This document shows, in pieces, positions 34,549 to 46,899 of a stretch of DNA of 64,000 nucleotides. Below the pieces are notes generated by a model that was not told the DNA's origin, ran no database searches, and saw only the letters and a program-made list of their open reading frames with translations. The first letter of the stretch is position 1. Each line of letters opens with the position of its first letter. Both the position numbers and the translations under genes were made by a program. This stretch comes from Anthopleura xanthogrammica (lineage: Eukaryota > Cnidaria > Anthozoa > Actiniaria > Actiniidae): the NCBI GenBank assembly GCA_964019055.1, contig OZ025207.1, positions 7,367,501-7,431,500 of the forward strand, read 5' to 3'.

Positions 34549-37090
34549 TCATTTTAACCCTAACAATGAGGTTTTCTGCTGATGGGATGACTTTTTTGCC
34601 AAAAACACCACATTATTGCTGATGAAAAAAACGTATTGGCTGAAAACACGACGTTTTGGCTGATAAAATGAAGTTTTTGGTGAGAAAATGAGATTTTTGG
34701 TGAAAAAAGGTGTTTTTTGCTGCACATTTTTTTTTTAATTGCGAATTTTCTTTGGCCGATAACACGACGTTTTCACTGCTAAAAGCACATTTTGGGCGCG
34801 AACAGCACATTTTTGGTGAGAAAAAGAGGGTTTTGCTGAGAAAAAAGCATTTTTGCTGAAAAAAGGTCATTTTAACCCTAACAATGAGGTTTTTTTGCTG
34901 ATGGGATGACTTTTTTGCCAAAAACACGACATTATTGCTGATGAAAAGAACGTATTGGCTGAAAACACGACGTTTTGGCTGATAAAATGAAGTTTTTGGT
35001 GAGAAAATGAGATTTTTGGTGAAAAAAGGTGTTTTTTGCTGAAATTTTTTTTTGGCTGAGAATTTTCTTTCGCCGATAACACGACGTTTTCACTGCTAAA
35101 AGCACATTTTGGGCTTAAACAGCACATTTTCGGTGAGAAAAAGAGGGTTTTGATGAGAAAAAAGCATTTTCGCTGAAAAAAGGTCATTTTAACCCTAACA
35201 ATGAGGTTTTTTGCTGATGGGATGACTTTTTTTGCCAAAAACACGACATTATTGCTGATGAAAAAAAACGTATTGGCTGAAAACACGACGTTTTGGCTGA
35301 TAAAATGAAGTTTTTGGTGAGAAAATGAGATTTTTGGTGAAAAAAGCTGTTTTTTGATGAACATTTTTTTTTGGCTGAGAATTTTCTTTTGCCGATAACA
35401 CGACGTTTTTTTTTGCTAAAAGCACATTTTGGGCGCGAACAGCACATTTTTGGTGAGAAAAAGAGGGTTTTGCTGAGAAAAAAGCATTTTTTCTGAAAAA
35501 AGGTCATTTTAACCCTAACAATGAGGTTTTTTGCTTATGGGATGACTTTTTTGCCAAAAACACGACATTATTGCTGATGAAAAAAACGTATTGGCTGAAA
35601 ACACGACGTTTTGGCTGATAAAATGAAGTTTTTGGTGAGAAAATGAGATTTTTGGTGAAAAAAGCTGTTTTTTGATGAACATTTTTTTTTGGCTGAGAAA
35701 TTTCTTTTGCCGATAACACGACGTTTTCATTGCTAAAAGCACATTTTGGGCTTGAACAGCACAATTTTGGTGAGAAAAAGAGGGTTTTGCTGAGAAAAAA
35801 GCATTTTGGCTGAAAAAAGGTCATTTTAACCCTAACAATGAGGTTTTTTGCTGATGGGATGACTTTTTTGCCAAAAACAAAACATTATTGCTGATGAAAA
35901 AAACGTATTGGCTGAAAACACGACGTTTTGGCTGATAAAATGAAGTTTTTGGTGAGAAAATGAGATTTTTGGTGAAAAAAGGTGTTTTTTGCTGAACATT
36001 TTTTTTTGGCTGAGAATTTTCTTTGGCCGATAACACGACGTTTTCACTGCTCAAAGCACATTTTGGGCGCGAACAGCACATTTTTGGTGAGAAAAAGAGG
36101 GTTTTGCTGAGAAAAAAGCATTTTTGCTGAAAAAAGGTCATTTTAACCCTAACAATGAGGTTTTTTGCTGATGGGATGACTTTTTTGCCAAAAACACGAC
36201 ATTATTGCTGATGAAAAAAACGTATTGGCTGAAAACCCGACGTTTTGGCTGATAAAATGAAGTTTTTGGTGAGAAAATGAGATTTTTGGTGAAAAAAGGT
36301 GTTTTTTGCTGAACATTTTTTTTTGGCTGAGAATTTTCTTTTGCCGATAACACGACGTTTTCACTGCTAAAAGCACATTTTGGGCGCGAACAGCACATTT
36401 TTGGTGAGAAAAAGAGGGTTTTGCTGAGAAAAAAAGCATTTTTGCTGAAAAAAGGTCATTTTAACCCTAACAATGAGGTTTTTTGCTGATGGGATGACTT
36501 TTTTGCCAAAAACACCACATTATTGCTGATGAAAAAAACGTATTGGCTGAAAACACGACGTTTTGGCTGATAAAATGAAGTTTTTGGTGAGAAAATGAGA
36601 TTTTTGGTGAAAAAAGGTGTTTTTTGCTGCACATTTTTTTTTTAATTGCGAATTTTCTTTGGCCGATAACACGACGTTTTCACTGCTAAAAGCACATTTT
36701 GGGCGCGAACAGCACATTTTTGGTGAGAAAAAGAGGGTTTTGCTGAGAAAAAAGCATTTTTGCTGAAAAAAGGTCATTTTAACCCTAACAATGAGGTTTT
36801 TTTGCTGATGGGATGACTTTTTTGCCAAAAACACGACATTATTGCTGATGAAAAGAACGTATTGGCTGAAAACACGACGTTTTGGCTGATAAAATGAAGT
36901 TTTTGGTGAGAAAATGAGATTTTTGGTGAAAAAAGGTGTTTTTTGCTGAAATTTTTTTTTGGCTGAGAATTTTCTTTCGCCGATAACACGACGTTTTCAC
37001 TGCTAAAAGCACATTTTGGGCTTGAACAGCACAATTTTGGTGAGAAAAAGAGGGTTTTGCTGAGAAAAAAGCATTTTTGCTGAAAAAAGG
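34549..37090 (-). repeat. Domain with a 1907-bp-offset duplication
   Basis: Monomers start at 34549, 34867, 35184, 35504, 35821, 36138, 36456 and 36774. The pair at 34549 and 34867 recurs at 36456 and 36774 (offset 1907 bp, about six monomers). It is recognised by gctgcacattttttttttaa with attgcgaattttc, and by gatgaaaagaacg with gctgaaatttttttttggc. The match ends inside the second monomer: 35110 has gggcttaaac while 37020 has gggcttgaac followed by acaattttgg, like the 35504 copy. The 35184 monomer (320 bp) has an odd cgacgtttttttttgctaaa. Confidence 0.82.
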
Positions 37091-40000
37091 TCATTTTAAC
37101 CCTAACAATGAGGTTTTTTGCTAATGGGATGACTTTTTTGCCAAAAACACCACATTATTGCTGATGAAAAAAACGTATTGGCTGAAAACACGACGTTTTG
37201 GCTGATAAAATGAAGTTTTTGGTGAGAAAATGAGATTTTTGGTGAAAAAAGGTGTTTTTTGATGAACATTTTTTTTTGGCTGAGAATTTTCTTTGGCCGA
37301 TAACACGACGTTTTCACTGCTCAAAGCACATTTTGGGCGCGAACAGCACATTTTTGGTGAGAAAAAGAGGGTTTTGCTGAGAAAAAAGCATTTTTGCTGA
37401 AAAAAGGTCATTTTAACCCTAACAATGAGGTTTTTTGCTGATGGGATGACTTTTTTGCCAAAAACACGACATTATTGCTGATGAAAAAAACGTATTGGCT
37501 GAAAACACGACGTTTTGGCTGATAAAATGAAGTTTTTGGTGAGAAAATGAGATTTTTGGTGAAAAAAGGTGTTTTTGGCTTAGAATTTTTTTTTGGCTGA
37601 GAATTTTCTTTTTCCGATAACACGACGTTTTCATTGCTCAAAGCACATTTTGGGCGCGAACAGCACATTTTTGGTGAGAAAAAGAGGGTTTTGCTGAGAA
37701 AAAAGCATTTTTGCTGAAAAAAGGTCATTTTAACCCTAACAATGAGGTTTTTTGCTGATGGGATGACTTTTTTGCCAAAAACACCACATTATTGCTGATG
37801 GAAAAAACGTATTGGCTGAAAACACGACGTTTTGGCTGATAAAATGAAGTTTTTGGTGAGAAAATGAGATTTTTGGTGAAAAAAGCGGTTTTTGGCTTAG
37901 AATTTTTTTTTGGCTGAGAATTTTCTTTTTCCGATAACACGACGTTTTCATTGCTCAAAGCACATTTTGGGCGCGAACAGCACATTTTTGGTGAGAAAAA
38001 AGAGGGTTTTGCTGAGAAAAAAGCATTTTTGCTGAAAAAAGGTCATTTTAACCCTAACAATGAGGTTTTTTGCTGATGGGATGACTTTGTTGCCAAAAAC
38101 ACGACATTATTGCTGATGAAAAGAACGTATTGGCTGAAAACACGACGTTTTGGCTGATAAAATGAAGTTTTTGGTGAGAAAATGAGATTTTTGGTGAAAA
38201 AAGGTGTTTTTGGCTTAGAATTTTTTTTTGGCTGAGAATTTTGTTTTTCCGATAACACGACGTTTTCATTGCTCAAAGCACATTTTGGGCGCGAACAGCA
38301 CATTTTTGGTGAGAAAAAGAGGGTTTTCCTGAGAAAAAAGCATTTTTGCTGAAAAAAGGTCATTTTAACCCTAACAATGAGGTTTTTTGCTGATGGGATG
38401 ACTTTTTTGCCAAAAACACCACATTATTGCTGATGAAAAAAACGTATTGGCTGAAAACACGACGTTTTGGCTGATAAAATGAAGTTTTTGGTGAGAAAAT
38501 GAGATTTTTGGTGAAAAAAGGTGTTTTTTGATGAACATTTTTTTTTGGCTGAGAATTTTCTTTGGCCGAAAACACGACGTTTTCACTGCTAAAAGCACAT
38601 TTTGGGCTTGAACAGCACATTTTTGGTGAGAAAAAGAGGGTTTTGCTGAGAAAAAAGCATTTTTGCTGAAAAAAGGTCATTTTAACCCTAACAATGAGGT
38701 TTTTTGCTGATGGGATGACTTTTTTGCCAAAAACACGACATTATTGCTGATGAAAAAAACGTATTGGCTGAAAACACGACGTTTTGGCTGATAAAATGAA
38801 GTTTTTGGTGAGAAAATGAGATTTTTGTTGAAAAAAGGTGTTTTTTGCTGAACATTTTTTTTTGGCTGAGAATTTTCTTTTGCCGATAACACGACGTTTT
38901 CACTGCTAAAAGCACATTTTGGGCTTAAACAGCACATTTTTGGTGAGAAAAAGAGGGTTTTGCTGAGAAAAAAGCATTTTTGCTGAAAAAAAGGTCATTT
39001 TAACCCTAACAATGAGGTTTTTTTCTGATGGGATGACTTTTTTGCCAAAAACACGACATTATTGCTGATGAAAAGAACGTATTGGCTGAAAACACGACGT
39101 TTTGGCTGATAAAATGAAGTTTTTGGTTAGAAAATGAGATTTTTGGTGAAAAAAGGTGTTTTTGGCTGAAAATTTTTTTTTGGCTGAGAATTTTCTTTCG
39201 CCGATAACACAACGTTTTCACTGCTAAAAGCACATTTTGGGCGCGAACAGCACATTTTCGGTGAGAAAAAGAGGGTTTTGATGAGAAAAAAGCATTTTTG
39301 CTGAAAAAAGGTCATTTTAACCCTAACAATGAGGTTTTTTGCTGATGGGATGACTTTTTTGCCAAAAACACCACATTATTGCTGATGAAAAAAACGTATT
39401 GGCTGAAAACACGACGTTTTGGCTGATAAAATGAAGTTTTTGGTGAGAAAATGAGATTTTTGGTGAAAAAAGGTGTTTTTTGCTGAACATTTTTTTTTTA
39501 ATTGCGAATTTTCTTTGGCCGATAACACGACGTTTTCACTGCTAAAAGCACATTTTCGGCGCGAACAGCACATTTTTGGTGAGAAAAAGAGGGTTTTGCT
39601 GAGAAAAAAGCATTTTTTCTGAAAAAAGGTCATTTTAACCCTAACAATGAGGTTTTTTGCTTATGGGATGACTTTTTTGCCAAAAACACCACATTATTGC
39701 TGATGAAAAAAACGTATTGGCTGAAAACACGACGTTTTGGCTGATAAAATGAAGTTTTTGGTGAGAAAATGAGATTTTTGGTGAAAAAAGGTGTTTTTTG
39801 CTGAACATTTTTTTTTGGCTGAGAATTTTCTTTGGCCGATAACACGACGTTTTCACTGCTAAAAGCACATTTTGGGCGCGAACAGCACATTTTTGGTGAG
39901 AAGAGAGGGTTTTGCTGAGAAAAAAGCATTTTGGCTGAAAAAAGATCATTTTAACCCTAACAATGAGGTTTTTTGCTTATGGGATGACTTTTTTGCCAAA

Positions 40001-41193
40001 AACACGACATTATTGCTGATGAAAAAAACGTATTGGCTGAAAACACGACGTTTTGGCTGATAAAATGAAGTTTTTGGTGAGAAAATGAGATTTTTGGTGA
40101 AAAAAGGTGTTTTTTGCTGAACATTTTTTTTTGGCTGAGAATTTTCTTTGGCCGATAACACGACGTTTTCACTGCTCAAAGCACATTTTGGGCGCGAAAA
40201 GCACATTTTTGGTGAGAAAAAGAGGGTTTTGCTGAGAAAAAAGCATTTTTGCTGAAAAAAGGTCATTTTAACCCTAACAATGAGGTTTTTTGCTGATGGG
40301 ATGACTTTTTTGCCAAAAACACGACATTATTGCTGATGAAAAAAACGTATTGGCTGAAAACACGACGTTTTGGCTGATAAAATGAAGTTTTTGGTGAGAA
40401 AATGAGATTTTTGGTGAAAAAAGGTGTTTTTTGCTGAACATTTTTTTTTGGCTGAGAATTTTCTTTTGCCGATAACACGACGTTTTCACTGCTAAAAGCA
40501 CATTTTGGGCGCGAACAGCACATTTTCGGTGAGAAAAAGAGGGATTTGATGAGAAAAAAGCATTTTCGCTGAAAAAAGGTCATTTTAACCCTAACAATGA
40601 GGTTTTTTGCTGATGGGATGACTTTTTTGCCAAAAACACGACATTATTGCTGATGAAAAAAACGTATTGGCTGAAAACACGACGTTTTGGCTGATAAAAT
40701 GAAGTTTTTGGTGAGAAAAGGTGTTTTTTGCTGAACATTTTTTTTTGGCTGAGAATTTTCTTTCGCCGATAACACGACGTTTTCACTGCTCAAAGCACAT
40801 TTTGGTCGCGAACAGCACATTTCCGGTGAGAAAAAGAGGGTTTTCATGAGAAAAAAGCATTTTCGCTGAAAAAAGGTCATTTCAACCCTAACAATGAGGT
40901 TTTTTGCTGATGGGATGACTTTTTTGCCAAAAACACGACATTATTGCTGATGAAAAAAACGTATTGGCTGAAAACACGACGTTTTGGCTGATAAAATGAA
41001 GTTTTTGGTGAGAAAATGAGATTTTTGGTGAAAAAAGGTGTTTTTTGCTGAACATTTTTTTTTGGCTGAGAATTTTCTTTGGCCGATAACACGACGTTTT
41101 CACTGCTCAAAGCACATTTTGGGCGCGAACAGCACATTTTTGGTGAGAAAAAGAGGGTTTTGCTGAGAAAAAAGCATTTTTGCTGAAAAAAGG
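37091..41193 (-). repeat. Mixed domain with cattgctcaaagc variants
   Basis: Monomers start at 37091, 37408, 37725, 38043, 38360, 38677, 38995, 39312, 39630, 39946, 40263, 40580 and 40877. Copies at 37408, 37725 and 38043 share ttcattgctcaaagcac, ctttttccgataac (or gtttttccg) and ggcttagaatttt, the same linked set as 32962 and 33279. The 39312 copy carries attgcgaattttc. The 39630 copy has ggtgagaagagaggg, seen again near 48755. The 40580 copy is 297 bp, lacking one subunit at ggtgagaaaaggtg. The boundary following it reads tcatttcaaccc. Confidence 0.78.
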
Positions 41194-42459
41194 TCATTTT
41201 AACCCTAACAATGAGGTTTTTTGCTGATGGGATGACTTTTTTGCCAAAAACACCACATTATTGCTGATGAAAAGAACGTATTGGCTGAAAACACGACGTT
41301 TTGGCTGATAAAATGAAGTTTTTGGTGAGAAAATGAGATTTTTGGTGAAAAAAGGTGTTTTTTGCTGAAATTTGTTTTTGGCTGAGAATTTTCTTTGGCC
41401 GATAACACGACGTTTTCACAGCTCAAAGCACATTTTGGGCGCGAACAGCACATTTTTGATGAGAAAAAGAGGGTTTTGCTGAGAAAAAAGCATTTTGGCT
41501 GAAAAAAGGTCATTTTAACCCTAACAATGAGGTTTTTTGCTGATGGGATGACTTTTTTGCCAAAAACACCACATTATTGCTGATGAAAAAAACGTATTGG
41601 CTGAAAACACGACGTTTTGGCTGATAAAATGAAGTTTTTGGTGAGAAAATGAGATTTTTGGTGAAAAAAGGTGTTTTTTGCTGAACATTTTTTTTTGGCT
41701 GAGAATTTTCTTTGGCCGATAACACGACGTTTTCACTGCTAAAAGCACATTTTGGGCTTGAACAGCACATTTTTGGTGAGAAAAAGAGGGTTTTGCTGAG
41801 AAAAAAGCATTTTTGCTGAAAAAAGGTCATTTTAACCCTAACAATGAGGTTTTTTGCTGATGGGATGACTTTTTTGCCAAAAACACCACATTATTGCTGA
41901 TGAAAAGAACGTATTGGCTGAAAACACGACGTTTTGGCTGATAAAATGAAGTTTTTGGTGAGAAAATGAGATTTTTGGTGAAAAAAGGTGTTTTTTGCTG
42001 AAATTTGTTTTTGGCTGAGAATTTTCTTTGGCCGATAACACGACGTTTTCACAGCTCAAAGCACATTTTGGGCGCGAACAGCACATTTTTGATGAGAAAA
42101 AGAGGGTTTTGCTGAGAAAAAAGCATTTTGGCTGAAAAAAGGTCATTTTAACCCTAACAATGAGGTTTTTTGCTGATGGGATGACTTTTTTGCCAAAAAC
42201 ACCACATTATTGCTGATGAAAAAAACGTATTGGCTGAAAACACGACGTTTTGGCTGATAAAATGAAGTTTTTGGTGAGAAAATGAGATTTTTGGTGAAAA
42301 AAGGTGTTTTTTGCTGAACATTTTTTTTTGGCTGAGAATTTTCTTTGGCCGATAACACGACGTTTTCACTGCTAAAAGCACATTTTGGGCGCGAACAGCA
42401 CATTTTTGGTGAGAAAAAGAGGGTTTTGCTGAGAAAAAAGCATTTTTGCTGAAAAAAGG
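41194..42459 (-). repeat. 633-bp dimer repeated twice
   Basis: Monomers at 41194 and 41510 recur at 41827 and 42143. The first of each pair has gatgaaaagaacg, gctgaaatttgtttttggc, ttcacagctcaaagc and tttttgatgagaaaaag. The only difference I noticed is in the second monomer's GC box, gggcttgaac at about 41754 against gggcgcgaac at about 42387. Confidence 0.87.
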
Positions 42460-44365
42460 TCATTTTAACCCTAACAATGAGGTTTTTTGCTGATGGGATG
42501 ACTTTTTTGCCAAAAACACCACATTATTGCTGATGAAAAAAACGTATTGGCTGAAAACACGACGTTTTGGCTGATAAAATGAAGTTTTTGGTGAGAAAAT
42601 GAGATTTTTGGTGAAAAAAGGTGTTTTTTGCTGAACATTTTTTTTTGGCTGATAATTTTCTTTGGCCGATAACACGACGTTTTCACTGCTAAAAGCACAT
42701 TTTGGGCGCGAACAGCACATTTTTGGTGAGAAAAAGAGGGTTTTGCTGAGAAAAAAGCATTTTTGCTGAAAAAAGGTCATTTTAACCCTAACAATGAGGT
42801 TTTTTGCTGATGGGATGACTTTTTTGCCAAAAACACGACATTATTGCTGATGGAAAAAACGTATTGGCTGAAAACACGACGTTTTGGCTGATAAAATGAA
42901 GTTTTTGGTGAGAAAATGAGATTTTTGGTGAAAAAAGGTGTTTTTTGCTGAACATTTTTTTTTTAATTGCGAATTTTCTTTGGCCGATAACACGACGTTT
43001 TCACTGCTAAAAGCACATTTTGGGCACGAACAGCACATTTTTGGTGAGAAAAAGAGGGTTTTGCTGAGAAAAAAAGCATGTTTGCTGAAAAAAGGTCATT
43101 TTAACCCTAACAATGAGGTTTTTTGCTGATGGGATGACTTTTTTGCCAAAAACACCACATTATTGCTGATGAAAAAAACGTATTGGCTGAAAACACGACG
43201 TTTTGCCTGTTAAAATGAAGTTTTTGGTGAGAAAATGAGATTTTTGGTGAAAAAAGGTGTTTTTTGATGAACATTTTTTTTTGGCTGAGAATTTTCTTTC
43301 GCCGATAACACGACGTTTTCACTGCTAAAAGCACATTTTGGGCGCGAACAGCACATTTTCGGTGAGAAAAAGAGGGTTTTGATGAGAAAAAAGCATTTTC
43401 GCTGAAAAAAGGTCATTTTAACCCTAACAATGAGGTTTTTTGCTTATGGGATGACTTTTTTGCCAAAAACACGACATTATTGCTGATGAAAAAAAACGTA
43501 TTGGCTGAAAACACGACGTTTTGGCTGATAAGATGAAGTTTTTGGTGAGAAAATGAGATTTTTGGTGAAAAAAGGTGTTTTTTGCTGAACATTTTTTTTT
43601 GGCTGAGAATTTTCTTTGGCCGATAACACGACGTTTTCACTGCTAAAAGCACATTTTGGGCGCGAACAGCACATTTTTGGTGAGAAAAAGAGGGTTTTGC
43701 TGAGAAAAAAGCATTTTTGCTGAAAAAAGGTCATTTTAATCCTAACAATGAGGTTTTTTGCTGATGGGATGACTTTTTTGCCAAAAACACGACATTATTG
43801 CTGATGAAAAAAAACGTATTGGCTGAAAACACGACGTTTTGGCTGATAAGATGAAGTTTTTGGTGAGAAAATGAGATTTTTGGTGAAAAAAGCTGTTTTT
43901 GGCTTAGAATTTGTTTTTGGCTGAGAATTTTCCTTTGCCGATAACACGACGTTTTCATTGCTAAAAGCACATTTTGGTCGCGAACAGCACATTTTCGGTG
44001 AGAAAAAGAGGGTTTTGATGAGAAAAAAGCATTTTCGCTGAAAAAAGGTCATTTTAACCCTAACAATGAGGTTTTTTGCTTATGGGATGACTTTTTTGCC
44101 AAAAACACGACATTATTGCTGATGAAAAAAACGTATTGGCTGAAAACACGACGTTTTGGCTGATAAGATGAAGTTTTTGGTGAGAAAATGAGATTTTTGG
44201 TGAAAAAAGCTGTTTTTGGCTTAGAATTTTTTTTTGGCTGAGAATTTTCTTTCGCCGATAACACGACGTTTTCACTGCTAAAAGCACATTTTGGGCGCGA
44301 ACAGCACATTTTCGGTGAGAAAAAGAGGGTTTTGATGAGAAAAAAGCATTTTCGCTGAAAAAAGG
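42460..44365 (-). repeat. Six mixed monomers, three with gataagatgaag
   Basis: Monomers start at 42460, 42777, 43096, 43413, 43731 and 44049. The last three share ggctgataagatgaag, a G variant not noticed elsewhere. The 42777 copy carries attgcgaattttc and gggcacgaac. The 43731 copy begins ttaatcctaac, a change in the telomere-like motif. Several share the linked set ttttgatgagaaaaaagc with attttcgctg. Confidence 0.78.
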
Positions 44366-46899
44366 TCATTTTAACCCTAACAATGAGGTTTTTTGCTGAT
44401 GGGATGACTTTTTTGCCAAAAACACGACATTATTGCTGATGAAAAAAAACGTATTGGCTGAAAACACGACGTTTTGGCTGATAAAATGAAGTTTTTGGTG
44501 AGAAAATGAGATTTTTGGTGAAAAAAGCTTTTTTTGGCTTAGAATTTTTTTTTGGCTGAGAATTTTCTTTTCCGATAACACGACGTTTTCACTGCTAAAA
44601 GCACATTTTGGGCGCGAACAGCACATTTTTGGTGAGAAAAAGAGGGTTTTGCTGAGAAAAAAGCATTTTTGCTGAAAAAAGGTCATTTTAACCCTAACAA
44701 TGAGGTTTTTTGCTGATGGGATGACTTTTTTGCCAAAAACACCACATTATTGCTGATGAAAAAAACGTATTGGCTGAAGACACGACGTTTTGGATGATAA
44801 AATGAAGTTTTTGGTGAGAAAATGAGATTTTTGGTGAAAAAAGCTGTTTTTGGCTTATTTTTTTTTGGCTGAGAATTTTCTTTTGCCGATAACACGACGT
44901 TTTCACTGCTAAAAGCACATTTTGGGCGCAAATAGCTCATTTTTGGTGAGAAACAGAGTGTTTTGCTGAGAAAAAAGCATTTTTGCTGAAAAAAGGTCAT
45001 TTTAACCCTAACAATGAGGTTTTTTGCTGATGGGATGACTTTTTTTGCCAAAAACACGACATTATTGCTGATGAAAAAAACGTATTGGCTGAAAACACGA
45101 CGTTTTGGCTGATAAAATGAAGTTTTTGGTGAGAAAATGAGATTTTTGGTGAAAAAAGGTGTTTTTTGCTGAAATTTTTTTTTTGGCTGAGAATTTTCTT
45201 TGGCCGATAACACGACGTTTTCTCTGCTAAAAGCACATTTTGGGCGCGAATAGCACATTTGTGGTGAGAAAAAGAGGGTTTTGCTGAGAAAAAAGCATTT
45301 TTGCTGAAAAAAGGTCATTTTAACCCTAACAATGAGGTTTTTTGCTGATGGGATGACTTTTTTGCCAAAAACACGACATTATTGCTGATGAAAAAAACGT
45401 ATTGGCTGAAAACGTGACGTTTTGGCTGATAAAATGAAGTTTTTGGTGAGAAAATGAGATTTTTGGTAAAAAAAAGGTGTTTTTTGATGAACATTTTTTT
45501 TTGGCTGAGAATTTTCTTTGGCCGATAACACGACGTTTTCACTGCTAAAAGCACATTTTGGGCGCGAACAGCACATTTTTGGTGAGAAAAAGAGGGTTTT
45601 GCTGAGAAAAAAGCATTTTTGCTGAAAAAAGGTCATTTTAACCCTAACAATGAGGTTTTTTGCTGATGGGATGACTTTTTTGCCAAAAACACGACATTAT
45701 TGCTGATAAAAAAAACGTATTGGCTGAAAACACGACGTTTTGGCTGATAAAATGAAGTTTTTGGTGAGAAAATGAGATTTTTGGTGAAAAAAGCTGTTTT
45801 TGGCTTAGAATTTTTTTTTGGCTGAGAATTTTCTTTTCCGATAACACGACGTTTTCACTGCTAAAAGCACATTTTGGGCGCGAACAGCACATTTTTGGTG
45901 AGAAAAAGAGGGTTTTGCTGAGAAAAAAGCATTTTTGCTGAAAAAAGGTCATTTTAACCCTAACAATGAGGTTTTTTGCTGATGGGATGACTTTTTTGCC
46001 AAAAACACCACATTATTGCTGATGAAAAAAACGTATTGGCTGAAAACACGACGTTTTGGATGATAAAATGAAGTTTTTGGTGAGAAAATGAGATTTTTGG
46101 TGAAAAAAGCTGTTTTTGGCTTACAATTTTTTTTTGGCTGAGAATTTTCTTTTGCCGATAACACGACGTTTTCACTGCTAAAAGCACATTTTGGGCGCAA
46201 ATAGCTCATTTTTGGTGAGAAACAGAGTGTTTTGCTGAGAAAAAAGCATTTTTGCTGAAAAAAGGTCATTTTAACCCTAACAATGAGGTTTTTTGCTGAT
46301 GGGATGACTTTTTTGCCAAAAACACGACATTATTGCTGATGAAAAAAACGTATTGGCTGAAAACACGACGTTTTGGCTGATAAAATGAAGTTTTTGGTGA
46401 GAAAATGAGATTTTTGGTGAAAAAAGGTGTTTTTTGCTGAAATTTTTTTTTTGGCTGAGAATTTTCTTTGGCCGATAACACGACGTTTTCTCTGCTAAAA
46501 GCACATTTTGGGCGCGAATAGCACATTTGTGGTGAGAAAAAGAGGGTTTTGCTGAGAAAAAAGCATTTTCGTTGAAAAAAGGTCATTTCAACCCTAACAA
46601 TGAGGTTTTTTGCTGATGGGATGACTTTTTTGCCAAAAACACCACATTATTGCTGATGAAAAAAACGTATTGGCTGAAAACGTGACGTTTTGGCTGATAA
46701 AATGAAGTTTTTGGTGAGAAAATGAGATTTTTGGTGAAAAAAAGGTGTTTTTTGATGAACATTTTTTTTTGGCTGAGAATTTTCTTTTCCGATAACACGA
46801 CGTTTTCACTGCTAAAAGCACATTTTGGGCGCGAACAGCACATTTTTGGTGAGAAAAAGAGGGTTTTGCTGAGAAAAAAGCATTTTTGCTGAAAAAAGG
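44366..46899 (-). repeat. 1267-bp tetramer repeated twice
   Basis: Four monomers at 44366, 44683, 44997 and 45315 recur in order at 45633, 45949, 46266 and 46583. Markers are ttcttttccgataac (first), ttggatgataaaatg with gcgcaaatagctc and gaaacagagtg (second), tttctctgctaaaag with gaatagcacatttgtgg (third), and aaaacgtgacg with ttttttgatgaac (fourth). The copies are not identical: the second monomer is 314 bp at 44683, with a three-base loss at ggcttattttt, and 317 bp at 45949. The fourth monomer of the second copy has the ttcttttccg form of the first type, so exchange has mixed positions. Confidence 0.87.
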
